Below are positions 1-8,802 of a stretch of DNA of 64,000 nucleotides, piece by piece. The DNA comes from Gandjariella thermophila (GTDB lineage: Bacteria; Actinomycetota; Actinomycetes; Mycobacteriales; Pseudonocardiaceae): NCBI RefSeq assembly GCF_005405885.1, contig NZ_BJFL01000010.1:95615-159614 (forward strand), given 5' to 3'. The translations under genes and the position numbers were made by a program. Numbering within the stretch: the stretch's first letter is position 1; each line of letters begins with the position of its first letter. The notes beneath the pieces are model-generated. The model was not told the origin of the DNA. It searched no databases and worked only from the letters and a program-made list of their open reading frames with translations.

Positions 1-2096
1 GCCGGCACGTACGTGCCGCGCGCGTCGGTGTAGGCGTAGGCCTGGATGTAGCCCTGGTTGTACAGCCGGCGGTACGGCTCCTCGCTGGACACGTAGCCCA
101 GGTCGTACAGCACCTTGTGCCAGAACCGGGAGTACAGCAGGTGCAGCACGGCGTGCTCGACGCCGCCGACGTACAGGTCGACACCGCCCGGATCGTCCTG
201 GCCGTGCTCCGCCGGCCGCGGCCCCATCCAGTACCGCTCGTTCTCCGGCGCGCAGAACTGCTCGTCGTTGTACGGATCCAGGTAGCGCAGCTGGTACCAG
301 CAGGACCCGGCCCACTGCGGCATCACGTTCGTGTCCCTGCGGTAGCGCTTCGGCCCGTCCCCCAGGTCCAGTTCCACCTCGACCCAGTCGGTGGCCTTGG
401 CCAGCGGCGGCGCCGGCTCAGAGTCCCGGTCGTCCGGGTCGTAGGTGCCCGGCGAGAAGTCCGGCACGTCGGGCAGTTCCACCGGCAGCATGTGCTCCGG
501 CAGCGCCACCGGCAGGCCGTCCTCGTCGTACACGACCGGGAACGGCTCGCCCCAGTACCGCTGCCGGGAGAACAGCCAGTCGCGCAGCTTGTACTGCACC
601 GAGCCCTCGCCGTGGCCGTGCTCCTCCAGCCACTGAATGATCGTCTTCTTGGCCTCGTCGATGCCCAGGCCGTCCAGGAAGCCGCTGTTGATCGCCGGGC
701 CCTCGCCGATGTACGCCTCGCCGTCGAAACCCTCCGGCGGCCGGACGGTACGGATGATCGGCAGCCCGAACTCCCGGGCGAAGTCCCAGTCACGCTGGTC
801 CTGGCCGGGCACCGCCATGATCGCCCCGGTGCCGTAGCCCATCAGCACGTAGTCGGCGACGAACACCGGGATCGCCGCGCCGTTCACCGGGTTGGTCGCG
901 AAGGCACCGGTGAAAACCCCGGTCTTGTCCCGGCTCTCCTGGCGGTCCAGCTCCGACTTCTGCGAAGCGGCCAGCCGGTACGCCGCCACCGCCTCGGGCG
1001 GGGTGGCCGCGCCGCCCGTCCACCGAGAGTCCACATCGGACGGCCAGGTGGTCGCGGTGATCTCGTCGACCAGCGGGTGCTCGGGCGCCAGCACCAGGTA
1101 GGTGGCGCCGAAGACGGTGTCCGGTCGAGTGGTGAACACGTCCACGCCGTGCTCGCCCACCGGGAAGCGGATCCGCGCGCCGTACGAGCGGCCGATCCAG
1201 TTCCGCTGCATGGTCTTGACCTTCTCCGGCCAGTCCAGGCGGTCCAGGTCATCGGCCAGGCGGTCGGCGTACGCGGTGATCCGCATCATCCACTGCCGCA
1301 GGTTGCGGCGGAACACCGGGAAGTTGCCGCGCTCGCTGCGGCCGTCCGCGGTGACCTCCTCGTTGGCCAGGACCGTGCCCAGCCCGGGGCACCAGTTCAC
1401 CGGCGCCTCGTCGAGGTACACCAGGCGGTACGAGTCGATGATCTTCCGTTGCTCCACCCGGCTCAGCTCGCCCCAGGGCCGGCCGTCCGGTGTGGCCCGC
1501 CTGCCCTCGGCGAACTCCGCCTCCAGCTCGGGGATCGGGCGGGCCTTTCGCGCGTTCGTGTCGTACCAGGAGCCGAAGATCTTCAGGAAGATCCACTGCG
1601 TCCAGCGGTAGTACGGGATGTCCGTGGTGGCGATCCGGCGGCGCTCGTCGTGCCCCAGGCCCAGCCGGCGGATCTGCGCCAGGTACCGCTCGATGTTCGC
1701 CTCGGTGGTGGTCCTCGGATGCGTCCCGGTCTGCACCGCGTACTGCTCGGCGGGCAGGCCGAACGCGTCGAAGCCCATGGTGTGCAGCACGTTGCGGCCC
1801 AGCATCCGGTTGAACCGGGCGAAGACGTCGGTGCCGATGAAGCCCAGCGGATGGCCCACGTGCAGCCCGGCGCCGGACGGGTACGGGAACATGTCCTGCA
1901 CGAACAGCTTGTCCTCGGGCACCGGTCCGGCCAGCGAACCGACTGGGTTCGGCGCGTGGAACGTGCCGTGCCGCTCCCAGTACGCCTGCCAGCGACGCTC
2001 GATCTCCGCGGCCAGCTCGGCGGTGTAGCGGTGCGCCGGCACCGCCTCGGCGGCCGCGGTGGATGTCCCGGGGTTGCCGGTCCCGCCGTCACTCAT
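1..2096 (-). CDS. leuS: Leucyl-tRNA synthetase, 3' end cut by the window
   Basis: Class I aminoacyl-tRNA synthetase that charges tRNA-Leu in the cytoplasm. About 698 N-terminal residues are visible. The HIGH-type motif reads HVGHP after FPYPSGAGL near residue 50, and the zinc/editing region and the catalytic-core residues [13 protein letters not shown] follow. The frame is still open at base 1, so the KMSKS loop and anticodon-binding domain lie outside the window. The start at 2096 (ATG, protein MSDGGTGN) has a purine-rich GAGAGG about 10 bases upstream. The gene follows a leader peptide and terminator-like hairpin, so it is probably controlled by attenuation. In Mycobacterium tuberculosis leuS, yqgE and an MFS gene are also near neighbours. 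Identity is very secure. Confidence 0.97.
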   Translation of the reverse strand, partial: MSDGGTGNPGTSTAAAEAVPAHRYTAELAAEIERRWQAYWERHGTFHAPNPVGSLAGPVPEDKLFVQDMFPYPSGAGLHVGHPLGFIGTDVFARFNRMLGRNVLHTMGFDAFGLPAEQYAVQTGTHPRTTTEANIERYLAQIRRLGLGHDERRRIATTDIPYYRWTQWIFLKIFGSWYDTNARKARPIPELEAEFAEGRRATPDGRPWGELSRVEQRKIIDSYRLVYLDEAPVNWCPGLGTVLANEEVTADGRSERGNFPVFRRNLRQWMMRITAYADRLADDLDRLDWPEKVKTMQRNWIGRSYGARIRFPVGEHGVDVFTTRPDTVFGATYLVLAPEHPLVDEITATTWPSDVDSRWTGGAATPPEAVAAYRLAASQKSELDRQESRDKTGVFTGAFATNPVNGAAIPVFVADYVLMGYGTGAIMAVPGQDQRDWDFAREFGLPIIRTVRPPEGFDGEAYIGEGPAINSGFLDGLGIDEAKKTIIQWLEEHGHGEGSVQYKLRDWLFSRQRYWGEPFPVVYDEDGLPVALPEHMLPVELPDVPDFSPGTYDPDDRDSEPAPPLAKATDWVEVELDLGDGPKRYRRDTNVMPQWAGSCWYQLRYLDPYNDEQFCAPENERYWMGPRPAEHGQDDPGGVDLYVGGVEHAVLHLLYSRFWHKVLYDLGYVSSEEPYRRLYNQGYIQAYAYTDARGTYVP

Positions 2097-2210
2097 CGCA
2101 AACGTTCCTCTCTCCGCGGGTCTGCGCGCCCACGATCCCGTCGGCAGGGCACGTCTCGCCGGTGGCGTCGCGTCCCGTGGAAGGGTGCCCCGCCTCGTCC
2201 ACGCCCCTGA

Positions 2211-2250
2211 CAACACAAAACCCCTCAGCCCGACCAGGGGCATGAGGGGT
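2211..2250 (-). terminator. Attenuator terminator in the leuS leader
   Basis: On the minus strand ACCCCTCA pairs with TGAGGGGT (2220-2227 with 2243-2250). GCCC pairs with GGGC inside (2228-2231 with 2238-2241). The stem is followed by TTTTGTGTTG. It lies between the leader peptide and leuS, so it can only act as an attenuator of leuS and not as the end of an upstream gene. Confidence 0.8.
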
Positions 2251-2282
2251 CGCCGCGCTGACCTCTGAACCGGATCAGCGCG
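2245..2282 (-). promoter_or_regulatory. Alternative hairpins of the leuS attenuator
   Basis: CGCGCTGA (2275-2282, overlapping the leader peptide stop) can pair with TCAGCGCG (2254-2261 on the minus strand) as a protector stem. The competing pairing AGAGGTC (2258-2264) with GACCCCT (2245-2251) has one mismatch and would consume the 5' side of the terminator. A ribosome stalled on the leucine codons would cover the first element and favour the second pairing. The pairings are read by eye; the switching model is inferred. Confidence 0.6.
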
Positions 2283-2307
2283 GCCAGCGAAGAAGCAGGC
2301 GGGCCAT
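2275..2307 (-). CDS. Leucine-rich leader peptide of leuS
   Basis: A ten-residue open frame, [10 protein letters not shown], runs from ATG at 2307 to TGA at 2275. It has three consecutive leucine codons CTG-CTT-CTT; two are CTT, an unusual leucine codon in this GC-rich DNA. It is followed at once by the attenuator hairpins and then leuS. The peptide senses leucyl-tRNA supply in the standard ribosome-mediated attenuation model: slow translation of the leucine codons allows read-through into leuS. A TATCCT hexamer ends 6 bases before the ATG, so the transcript is probably leaderless. It is too short for ordinary gene finders. Confidence 0.72.
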   Translation of the reverse strand: MARLLLRWPR

Positions 2308-2313
2308 GGGACG

Positions 2314-2319
2314 AGGATA
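2314..2319 (-). promoter_or_regulatory. -10 element of the leuS leader
   Basis: TATCCT on the minus strand spans -12 to -7 if transcription starts on the A of the leader-peptide ATG (2307). The -35 region has no clear consensus match. Assignment rests on spacing and on the same arrangement in front of other genes here. Confidence 0.55.
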
Positions 2320-2377
2320 GCGCACGGGTCCGAGTCGATTCCGCAGGTCCGTACCGGACGACGGGTGGCGATACCAC

Positions 2378-3751
2378 ATGCGTAGACCGCTTCTTGCGAC
2401 GATCGTCGTGCCGCTGCTGCTGGCCGCGGCATGCGGCACCGGCGGGTCGGCCGGGGACCCGGCCGGCATCCCGCCCACCACCAACGCGGACCGGCACGCG
2501 TCCGCGCCGCTCGGCCCGGACGACTGGCCCACCTACCACCGGGACAACGCGCGCACCGGGTTCGTGCCGGCCTTCCCCGCGCCGGCCAACCCGGCCGTGG
2601 CGTGGCGGGCCGGCCTGGACGGCGCGGTGTACGGGCAGCCGCTGGTGGTCGGCGGCCGGGTGCTGGTGGCCACCGAGAACGACACGCTGTACGCCCTGGA
2701 CCCGGCCACCGGCGCGGTGCGCTGGTCCACCCACGTGGGCACGCCGGTGGCGAAGTCGACGCTGCCCTGCGGCAACATCGATCCGCTCGGCGTCACCGGC
2801 ACGCCGGTCTACGACCCGGCCACCTCCCGGGTGTTCGCCGTGGCGGAGACCACCGGCGGCCGGCACGAGCTGGTCGGGGCGAACGTGGACACCGGCCGGA
2901 TCGAGGTGCGGGTGGAGGTCGAACCGCCCAGGGGCGACCGCACGGTGCACCAGCAGCGCGCCGCGCTGACCGTGCTGAACGACCGGGTGCACATCGCCTA
3001 CGGCGGGCTTTACGGGGACTGCGGCGACTACTTCGGCACGGTGGTGTCGGTGTCCACCGCGGGCACCGACCCGCGCTCCTACACCGTGCCGACCAGCCGG
3101 GAGGCGGGCATCTGGGCTCCGGGCGGCGCGGTGGTGGACGGCGAGCGGCTGCTCTACTCGATCGGCAACGGCGAGGCCACCTCCAGTTTCGACGACAGCG
3201 ACTCGGTCACCGCCCTGGACGCGAACCTGCGCCGGGTGGACCTGTTCGCGCCGGCCACCTGGGCGGAGGACAACCGGAAGGACCTCGACCTCGGCTCTGG
3301 CGGCCCGACACTGCTCGGCCCGTGGGTGCTCATGGCGGGCAAGTCCGGCACCGGGTACGTGCTGGACCGCAACCGGCTCGGCGGCATCGGCGGGCAGCGC
3401 GGCCAGGGCTCGGTGTGCAAGTCCTACGGCGGCAGTGCGGTCGCCGGCGACACCGCCTATCTGCCGTGCCTGGACGGTCCGAGGGCGGTCACCGTCGGTG
3501 CCGACGGCACGCCGAGCGTGCGCTGGAAGGCCGCGGTCCCGGCGAACGGCTCCCCGGTCGTGGGCGGGGACGCGGTGTGGGTACCGGACTGGCGCGCCGG
3601 CGTGCTGTACGCGCTGGACCGGGCGACCGGCGCGGTCCGGGCGCAGGTCGCGGTCGGCCAACTGCCGCACTTCGCCTCGCCGACGCTGTCCGGCCGCCGT
3701 GTCTACCTGGGCACGATGAGCGGCGTGGTAGCCGTGGACGCGGCCAGGTAG
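2378..3751 (+). CDS. PQQ-like beta-propeller lipoprotein
   Basis: 457 residues. The N-terminus [19 protein letters not shown] is a lipoprotein signal with the lipobox LAAAC, so the mature protein should be anchored to the outer face of the cytoplasmic membrane. The rest shows repeated propeller blades typical of PQQ-binding-like folds, such as [31 protein letters not shown] in the first third and [25 protein letters not shown] near the end. Residues [14 protein letters not shown] are the usual entry to such propellers. No cofactor or partner can be deduced; it may be a scaffold rather than an enzyme. It is divergent from the leuS leader and followed 21 bases later by an SdpI-like gene. Confidence 0.85.
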   Translation: MRRPLLATIVVPLLLAAACGTGGSAGDPAGIPPTTNADRHASAPLGPDDWPTYHRDNARTGFVPAFPAPANPAVAWRAGLDGAVYGQPLVVGGRVLVATENDTLYALDPATGAVRWSTHVGTPVAKSTLPCGNIDPLGVTGTPVYDPATSRVFAVAETTGGRHELVGANVDTGRIEVRVEVEPPRGDRTVHQQRAALTVLNDRVHIAYGGLYGDCGDYFGTVVSVSTAGTDPRSYTVPTSREAGIWAPGGAVVDGERLLYSIGNGEATSSFDDSDSVTALDANLRRVDLFAPATWAEDNRKDLDLGSGGPTLLGPWVLMAGKSGTGYVLDRNRLGGIGGQRGQGSVCKSYGGSAVAGDTAYLPCLDGPRAVTVGADGTPSVRWKAAVPANGSPVVGGDAVWVPDWRAGVLYALDRATGAVRAQVAVGQLPHFASPTLSGRRVYLGTMSGVVAVDAAR

Positions 3752-3760
3752 CCCGCCGTT

Positions 3761-3766
3761 TACCCT
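3761..3766 (+). promoter_or_regulatory. -10 element for the SdpI-like gene
   Basis: TACCCT lies 6 bases before the GTG at 3773, the spacing expected for a leaderless transcript. No clear -35 was found. Confidence 0.45.
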
Positions 3767-3772
3767 CGTCCC

Positions 3773-4195
3773 GTGAACCTTGCCGCCGCCGAGTCCGCGC
3801 CCGCCGCCCTGCGGGCCACCGCCCTGGTCGTGCTGGCCGTCGCCGGGCTGGGATTGGCCGTGATCGGTTACCTGGGTTGGCGCGCCCGGTTGCCGCGCAA
3901 CCGCTTCGCCGGGGTGCGCACCCCCGCCGCGATGCGCTCCGACGACGCGTTCCGCGTCGCCAACCAGGTGGCCGGCATCCCGGTGATGGTGGCCGGGCTG
4001 GTCGGCGTGTTCGGCGGGGTGGCCGCGTTCTTCCTGCCCTCGGCCCCGGCCACGGTCACCGCCCTGGTCATTGTGGTGCTGGGCATGGGTGGCCTGGCGG
4101 TGGCCGGCGGCGTGCTCGGCAGCCGGGCGGCCGGAGCGGTACCCGAGCCCCGGGCCGGCGGCTGCGCCGGGTGCTGCTGCGGCGGCTGCGGCTGA
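3773..4195 (+). CDS. SdpI-family membrane protein
   Basis: 140 residues with three predicted membrane helices: about 10-32, 63-85 and 91-113. Between the first two is RLPRNRFAGVRTPAAMRSDDAFRVAN, the signature of the SdpI/YhfL family, in which Bacillus SdpI is an immunity protein and signal transducer. In actinobacteria the role is unknown. The tail ends in an unusual cysteine/glycine cluster, GGCAGCCCGGCG, which could bind metal or be palmitoyl-like modified; this is only a guess. The GTG start was chosen for the TACCCT element 6 bases upstream and the helix that begins soon after. Confidence 0.8.
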   Translation: MNLAAAESAPAALRATALVVLAVAGLGLAVIGYLGWRARLPRNRFAGVRTPAAMRSDDAFRVANQVAGIPVMVAGLVGVFGGVAAFFLPSAPATVTALVIVVLGMGGLAVAGGVLGSRAAGAVPEPRAGGCAGCCCGGCG

Positions 4196-4199
4196 GCCT

Positions 4200-4213
4200 G
4201 TTTCACGTGAATC
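4200..4213. promoter_or_regulatory. Outlying parS-like site
   Basis: GTTTCACGTGAATC matches the ParB-binding consensus GTTTCACGTGAAAC at 13 of 14 positions. It lies between two convergent genes, about 20 kb from the main parS cluster, which is within the usual spread of parS sites around oriC. Confidence 0.55.
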
Positions 4214-4241
4214 CGGGTGTTCGTGCACCCGGCGCGCCGGA

Positions 4242-4820
4242 TCAGTTGCGCTGCAGGTCAATCGGGTGCGTGGCGAGCAGCGCCAGCGGCATGCCCTGGC
4301 GGCGGAGCACCCGGCCCCACAGGTCGGCGCCCATCGGGGCGAGCACGTCGTCCGGCAGCCCGGGCACGACCACCCAGTCACCCCGCTCGATCTCGCCGGC
4401 CAACTGATCGGCACCCCAGCCGGCGTAGCCCGCGAACACCCGCATCCCGCGCACCCGAGGGACCAGCACGTCCGGGTCGGAGTCGAGGTCGACCAGGGCG
4501 ACCGGGCCGTGCACGGCGATCACCCCGTCCAACTCGCCGACCACCTGCCCGGTGCGCAGCGCAGCCAGGCACAGCGCCGTCTTCTGCTCCACCGGCCCGC
4601 CCACGTACACCGCCTGCGGGCGGCTCACGTGCGGCCCCCATGCGGGCAGCACGTCGTGCACGGCGATCTCGCTCGGCCGGTTGAGCACCACGCCGAGCGT
4701 GCCCTCCGCACGGTGGTCGATCACGTAGACCACGGTGCGCCGAAAGTTCGGGTCGAGCAGACTCGGCGCGGCCACGAGCAGCGTTCCGGGCTCGACGTCT
4801 GCGTCTGGTCGCACGGACAC
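4242..4820 (-). CDS. YqgE/AlgH family protein
   Basis: 192 residues, the usual family length. Family hallmarks are visible: GTLLVAAPSLLDPNFRRTVVYVIDH at the start, LGVVLNRPSE, YVGGPVEQ, VRVFAGYAGWGADQLAGEIERGDW in the middle and PLALLATHPIDLQRN at the end. Function is unresolved in all bacteria (annotated as UPF0301); no catalytic residues are known. I chose GTG at 4820 because GGTGGGA precedes it by 5 bases and homologues have short N-termini. ATG at 4859 or 4915 would add 13 or 32 residues. Mycobacteria keep this gene beside an MFS gene and leuS, as here. Confidence 0.9.
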   Translation of the reverse strand: MSVRPDADVEPGTLLVAAPSLLDPNFRRTVVYVIDHRAEGTLGVVLNRPSEIAVHDVLPAWGPHVSRPQAVYVGGPVEQKTALCLAALRTGQVVGELDGVIAVHGPVALVDLDSDPDVLVPRVRGMRVFAGYAGWGADQLAGEIERGDWVVVPGLPDDVLAPMGADLWGRVLRRQGMPLALLATHPIDLQRN

Positions 4821-5164
4821 ATGATCCCACCCGGCGCCGACGGTTCGGGCACCAAGCATGGGGCCGGCGGGAACAACGCGGCCCGGCCTCGCGTTGGGTG
4901 AGATGTCGGGCGTCATCGAGTCCCCCGGGCCCACCAGACAAGAGCCTTCGCGGAATACCGTTCGGCTGGAGCCGCGTCGCGCCATTCGCCGAGAGGCGAC
5001 CGGGGCGCCCGACCCCGTACTGGCCGAGTCCCACCGGATTCGGCCAGTACGGTTTCCGGGCCAGGTCCCCGCCGCATCCCCGGGGCCACCGACCGCACCG
5101 GCGGTGGAGTGTTCGCCCGCGCGAACCGTCCCACGACCATGCCGCCGCCCCTAGGCTCGGAAGC
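4821..5164. other. Divergent intergenic region with a perfect inverted repeat
   Basis: No gene seen. It holds the start regions of yqgE (minus) and the MFS gene (plus) and one striking element at 5015-5052, described separately. Confidence 0.6.
5015..5052. repeat. 13-bp perfect inverted repeat
   Basis: CCGTACTGGCCGA (5015-5027) and TCGGCCAGTACGG (5040-5052) are exact reverse complements with 12 bases between them. There is no T-run on either side, and both neighbouring genes read away from it, so it is not needed as a terminator. An operator is the more natural guess. Confidence 0.6.
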
Positions 5165-6568
5165 GTGAGACCCGCAGCCGGTGCCGCGGCCGGCACGCCC
5201 AGCAGCGCCGCCATCCCGGATCCGGCAGGCCAGCGACGTCGGCTCGGACCGAGGCGGCTGCTCGCGCAGCGCGGCTACCGCCGGCTGCTGGCCAGCCGGT
5301 TGGCGGCGCAGTGGGGGGACGGCGTGTTCCAGGCCGGGCTGGCCGGTGCGGTGCTGTTCAACCCGGAGCGGCAGACCGACCCGCTCGCCATCGCCGGCGG
5401 ATTCGCCGTGCTGCTGCTGCCGTACTCGGGGATCGGCCCGTTCGCCGGCGCGCTGCTGGACCGCTGGGACCGGCGCCGGGTGCTGGTGGTGGCAAACCTG
5501 CTGCGGGGAGTGTTGGTCCTACTCACCGCGCTGCTGGTAGGTGCCGGGGTGGGCGGCGCCGGCCTGTACGCGGCGGCGCTGCTGGTTACCGGCGTGAGCC
5601 GGTTCGTCAACTCGGGGCTTTCCGCGTCGCTGCCGCACCTGGTCCGGGATCGCTACCTGGTGGAGGGGAACGCGTTCGCGGTCACCTCCGGCGCGGTGAT
5701 CTCGGTGGTCGGCGCGGCCTGCGCGGTCGGGCTGCGCGGGCTGTTCGGCGCCGGCAACCACGGCTCGGCGCTGACCACCGCGGTGGCCGTGCTCGGCTCG
5801 CTGACGGCCGCTTCCCTCGCCGGCCGGTTCGCCCGCGGCTCGCTGGGGCCGGACGCGGTCGACGAGCCGGCCGCCACGATGGTGGCCGTGGCGCACGGCC
5901 TGCTGGACGGCGGCCGCGCCGCGCTGCGTGCCACCGGGGTGGCCGCCGGGTTCGCCGCGTTGCTGGCGCACCGGGCGGCGTTCGGCGCCTCGCTGCTGAT
6001 GACCGTGCTGCTGCTGCGCTACTCCTTCCACGACATCGGTCCGCTGCGGGCCGGGCTGCCCGGCCTGGGCGAGGCGGCCACAGCGGGCGGCGCGGGGCTG
6101 CTGGCCGCCGGGCTGGTCACCGCGCGCATCGTCGCCCGGTTCGGCCGGCCGGTCGCGGTCTGCGGCGCGCTGCTGCTGGCCGCGGTCGCCCAGCTCGGGC
6201 TGGGCCTGCCGATGACGCTGCCCGCCGTGCTGCTGGCCGCGTTCCTGGTCACCGGCACCGGTCAGGTGGTGAAGCTGTGCGTGGACGCGGCCGTCCAGCA
6301 GGAGGTGGGCGACGAGACCCGGGGCCGCGTGTTCTCCGTGTACGACATGCTGTTCAACGTCACGCAGGTGGTCGCGATCACGGTGACCGCGATGCTGGTG
6401 CCGACCGACGGCCGCTCGCCCGGGCTGGTGGTCGCCGCCACCCTGGTCTACCTGGTCGGGCTGGTGGGGTACCTGCTCGTGCGGCGCGCCCGGCGCGGCA
6501 CCACGGCGGCGCACCGCCAACCGGCTGGCACGGCCTGCGCGCCGGCGCCGAGGGGTGCCTCCGAGTAG
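5165..6568 (+). CDS. MFS transporter
   Basis: 467 residues, with about 12 hydrophobic helices from residue 60 to 450. Start of the transporter fold is RGYRRLLASRLAAQWGDGVFQAG; the loop after the second helix is LLDRWDRRRVLVVANLLRG, the conserved major-facilitator motif A region. Resembles the drug-efflux-like permease that sits beside yqgE in mycobacteria; no substrate can be assigned. GTG at 5165 was chosen: a TAGGCT element (5152-5157) sits 7 bases upstream and the helical core starts about 45 residues later. The last codons GAG-TAG abut those of the convergent CCA-adding enzyme, with no space between the two genes. Confidence 0.87.
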   Translation: MRPAAGAAAGTPSSAAIPDPAGQRRRLGPRRLLAQRGYRRLLASRLAAQWGDGVFQAGLAGAVLFNPERQTDPLAIAGGFAVLLLPYSGIGPFAGALLDRWDRRRVLVVANLLRGVLVLLTALLVGAGVGGAGLYAAALLVTGVSRFVNSGLSASLPHLVRDRYLVEGNAFAVTSGAVISVVGAACAVGLRGLFGAGNHGSALTTAVAVLGSLTAASLAGRFARGSLGPDAVDEPAATMVAVAHGLLDGGRAALRATGVAAGFAALLAHRAAFGASLLMTVLLLRYSFHDIGPLRAGLPGLGEAATAGGAGLLAAGLVTARIVARFGRPVAVCGALLLAAVAQLGLGLPMTLPAVLLAAFLVTGTGQVVKLCVDAAVQQEVGDETRGRVFSVYDMLFNVTQVVAITVTAMLVPTDGRSPGLVVAATLVYLVGLVGYLLVRRARRGTTAAHRQPAGTACAPAPRGASE

Positions 6569-6576
6569 CTACTCGG
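6561..6576. repeat. Palindrome formed by two abutting gene ends
   Basis: CCGAGTAGCTACTCGG is a perfect 16-base palindrome. It consists of the final GAG-TAG of the MFS gene and of the convergent CCA-adding enzyme. There is no loop, so it is unlikely to be an efficient terminator. Confidence 0.7.
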
Positions 6577-8089
6577 CCGGCGGCTCGACGCCGTTCTCCC
6601 TGGCCCAGCGCAGCAACTCGGCCTCGGCCTCCTCGCGGGTCAGCGGGCCGCGGTCCAGCCGCAACTCCTTGAGGTGCCGCCACGCCCTGCCGACCAGCGG
6701 GCCGGGCGGGATGCCGAGCAGCCGCATGATCTCGTTGCCGTCCAGGTCGGGGCGGACCCTGGCCAGGTCCTCCTCCTCGGCGATCCGCGCGATCCGCGCC
6801 TCGAGGTCGTCGTAGGAGCGCTGCAGCGCCTGCGCCTTGCGCCGGTTACGGGTGGTGCAGTCGGCCCGCACCAGCTTGTGCAGCCGGGGCAGCAGGTCCC
6901 CGGCGTCGGTGACGTAGCGGCGCACCGCCGAGTCGGTCCACTCGCCGCGGCCGTAGCCGTGGAAGCGCAGGTGCAGGTAGACCAGTTTGGCCACGTCCTC
7001 GACCACGTCCTTGGGGAAGCGCAGCGCGCGCAGCCGCTTGCGGGCCAGCTTCGCGCCGACCACCTCGTGGTGGTGGAAGCTCACCCCGCCGCCCGGCTCG
7101 AACCGGCGGGTGGCCGGCTTGCCGATGTCGTGCAGCAGCGCGGCCAGCCGCAGCACCAGGTCGGGGGAGGAGTCCCGGTCCTCCAGGTCGATCGCCTGGT
7201 CCAGCACGACCAGCGAGTGGTGGTAGACGTCCTTGTGCTGGTGGTGCTCGTCGATCTCCAGCCGCATCGCCGGCACCTCGGGCAGCACGTACTCGGCCAG
7301 CCCGGTGTCCACCAGCAGTTCGACGCCCTTGCGCGGGTGCGCGCCGCAGATCAGCTTGGTCAGCTCCACCTGGACCCGCTCGGCGGTGATCCGCTCGATC
7401 TGCTCGGCCATCGCCCGCATCGCGTCGACCACCCTGGGCGCCGCGGTGAACCCGAGCTGACTTTCGAACCGGGCGGCGCGGAGCATGCGCAGCGGATCGT
7501 CGGCGAAGGAATCCTCCGGAGCGGCCGGCGTGTCCAGCCGCCCGGCGAGCAGCGCGTCCATCCCGCCGTACGGGTCGATGAACCGCTGCTCGGTGAGGTC
7601 GACCGCCATCGCGTTGACGGTGAAGTCCCTGCGCAGCAGGTCACCCTCGATGGTGTCACCGAAGGTCACCTCGGGATTGCGGGACACCCGGTCGTAGGTC
7701 TCGGAGCGGAACGTGGTGATCTCCACCGTGGTGCCGCCCCGGGACGCGCCGACGGTGCCGAACGCGATCCCGGTGTCCCACACCGCGTCGGCCCAGCCGG
7801 AGACGATCTTCAGAACCTTGCCCGGGCGGGCGTCGGTGGTGAAGTCCAGGTCGCCGGCCAGCCTCCCGAGCAGGGCGTCCCGCACGCTGCCGCCGACCAG
7901 GTACAGGCGGTGACCCGCGGCGGTGAACCGCTTGGCCAGCTCGCCGACGACCGGGGACACCCGCAGCAGCTCCACCACTGCATTCTGCTGCGCCTGCGCC
8001 CGGCTACGGGCAGGCGCACGCGAAGTGCCCGGCCGAGGGTGCTCGGTGTGACTGAGGGTGCGCGAGGTGGCTGCTGCGGAGCGGGACAC
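6569..8089 (-). CDS. pcnA: CCA-adding tRNA nucleotidyltransferase
   Basis: 506 residues. Class II nucleotidyltransferase that builds or repairs the 3' CCA of tRNAs. Seen: [14 protein letters not shown] near residue 61, [10 protein letters not shown] with the metal-binding aspartates near 80, the tRNA-arm domain [13 protein letters not shown], and an HD-type phosphohydrolase motif [11 protein letters not shown] near residue 315. Mycobacteria call this gene pcnA and keep it divergent from the NUDIX gene mutT4, as here. Start GTG at 8089; a TACCCT element lies 8 bases upstream on the minus strand. The first 35 residues are poorly conserved, so a later start is possible. Whether it adds CCA or only repairs it cannot be seen from sequence. 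Confidence 0.92.
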   Translation of the reverse strand: MSRSAAATSRTLSHTEHPRPGTSRAPARSRAQAQQNAVVELLRVSPVVGELAKRFTAAGHRLYLVGGSVRDALLGRLAGDLDFTTDARPGKVLKIVSGWADAVWDTGIAFGTVGASRGGTTVEITTFRSETYDRVSRNPEVTFGDTIEGDLLRRDFTVNAMAVDLTEQRFIDPYGGMDALLAGRLDTPAAPEDSFADDPLRMLRAARFESQLGFTAAPRVVDAMRAMAEQIERITAERVQVELTKLICGAHPRKGVELLVDTGLAEYVLPEVPAMRLEIDEHHQHKDVYHHSLVVLDQAIDLEDRDSSPDLVLRLAALLHDIGKPATRRFEPGGGVSFHHHEVVGAKLARKRLRALRFPKDVVEDVAKLVYLHLRFHGYGRGEWTDSAVRRYVTDAGDLLPRLHKLVRADCTTRNRRKAQALQRSYDDLEARIARIAEEEDLARVRPDLDGNEIMRLLGIPPGPLVGRAWRHLKELRLDRGPLTREEAEAELLRWARENGVEPPAE

Positions 8090-8164
8090 GGGATATCAGG
8101 GTAACGGTCCGCTACCGTCACCTCGCGCACACGACGTACCACGGGCGGGGGTCCCGGCCGCCAT

Positions 8165-8170
8165 TACCAT
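8165..8170 (+). promoter_or_regulatory. -10 element of the NUDIX gene
   Basis: TACCAT ends 7 bases before the ATG at 8178, the spacing of a leaderless promoter. Confidence 0.45.
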
Positions 8171-8177
8171 CGGCTCC

Positions 8178-8732
8178 ATGCCCCCGTCGCCCGGACGTTC
8201 CGGCGGTACCAAGCCGGGGCGCCGGACCCGGCGCCGGGGCCGTCGGCTGCGTACCGTTGACGAGACCTCGGCCGGTGGTCTGGTGCTGGATCCACGTCGC
8301 ACGCGGGCCGCCGTCATCGGCCGGTTGGACCGCGGGGGCAGGCTGCTGTGGTCGCTACCGAAGGGCCACATCGAGCCGGGAGAGACGGCGGAGCAGACCG
8401 CGGTGCGCGAGGTGGCCGAGGAGACCGGGATCGAGAGCAGGGTGCTGCACCCGCTTGGCACCATCGACTACTGGTTCGTCGCGGAGGACCGCAGGGTGCA
8501 CAAGACCGTCCACCACTTCCTGCTGGAAGCGATGGGCGGTGAGCTTTCCGACGAGGACGTGGAGGTCACCGAGGTGGCGTGGGTGCCGCTGGGTGAACTG
8601 GAGGAGCTGCTCGCCTACGCGGACGAGCGCCGCCTGGTGCGCCGGGCGACCGAACTGCTCACCGAACCGGCCGGCGAGTTCGGCGGCACCGAGGCGGCTG
8701 CCCGGCGCGCCAGCGGAGCGGAGATCCAATGA
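8178..8732 (+). CDS. NUDIX hydrolase (MutT4-like)
   Basis: 184 residues. The NUDIX box reads [20 protein letters not shown], continuing TGI, and fits the GX5EX7REUXEEXGU pattern exactly, so pyrophosphohydrolase activity with Mg ions is expected. The basic N-terminal tail (about 40 residues, [19 protein letters not shown]) matches the mycobacterial MutT4 location and type. The substrate is unknown; nucleotide or dinucleotide phosphates are typical. Start ATG at 8178 is supported by the -10 element just upstream. It heads a plus-strand series leading to murJ. Confidence 0.88.
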   Translation: MPPSPGRSGGTKPGRRTRRRGRRLRTVDETSAGGLVLDPRRTRAAVIGRLDRGGRLLWSLPKGHIEPGETAEQTAVREVAEETGIESRVLHPLGTIDYWFVAEDRRVHKTVHHFLLEAMGGELSDEDVEVTEVAWVPLGELEELLAYADERRLVRRATELLTEPAGEFGGTEAAARRASGAEIQ

Positions 8733-8802
8733 CCCCGCCGCGGCACGCCGGCCTACTACAGCGCACGCCGTGGCCGACCGAGGCGCGAGAGAGGGAGCGC
8801 GC

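Noticed and set aside
117..2210. 697-codon plus-strand frame over leuS
   Set aside because: Shadow of leuS; Arg/Pro/Val-rich without any domain.
2097..2307. T-box riboswitch before leuS
   Set aside because: No T-box sequence or specifier-loop architecture is seen; the Leu-rich peptide and hairpins explain the leader better.
2225..4414. 729-codon minus-strand frame over the propeller lipoprotein and SdpI-like gene
   Set aside because: Shadow frame spanning two real plus-strand genes.
6540..6600. Terminator between MFS and CCA-adding enzyme
   Set aside because: The palindrome there has no loop and consists of the stop codons; not a plausible intrinsic terminator.
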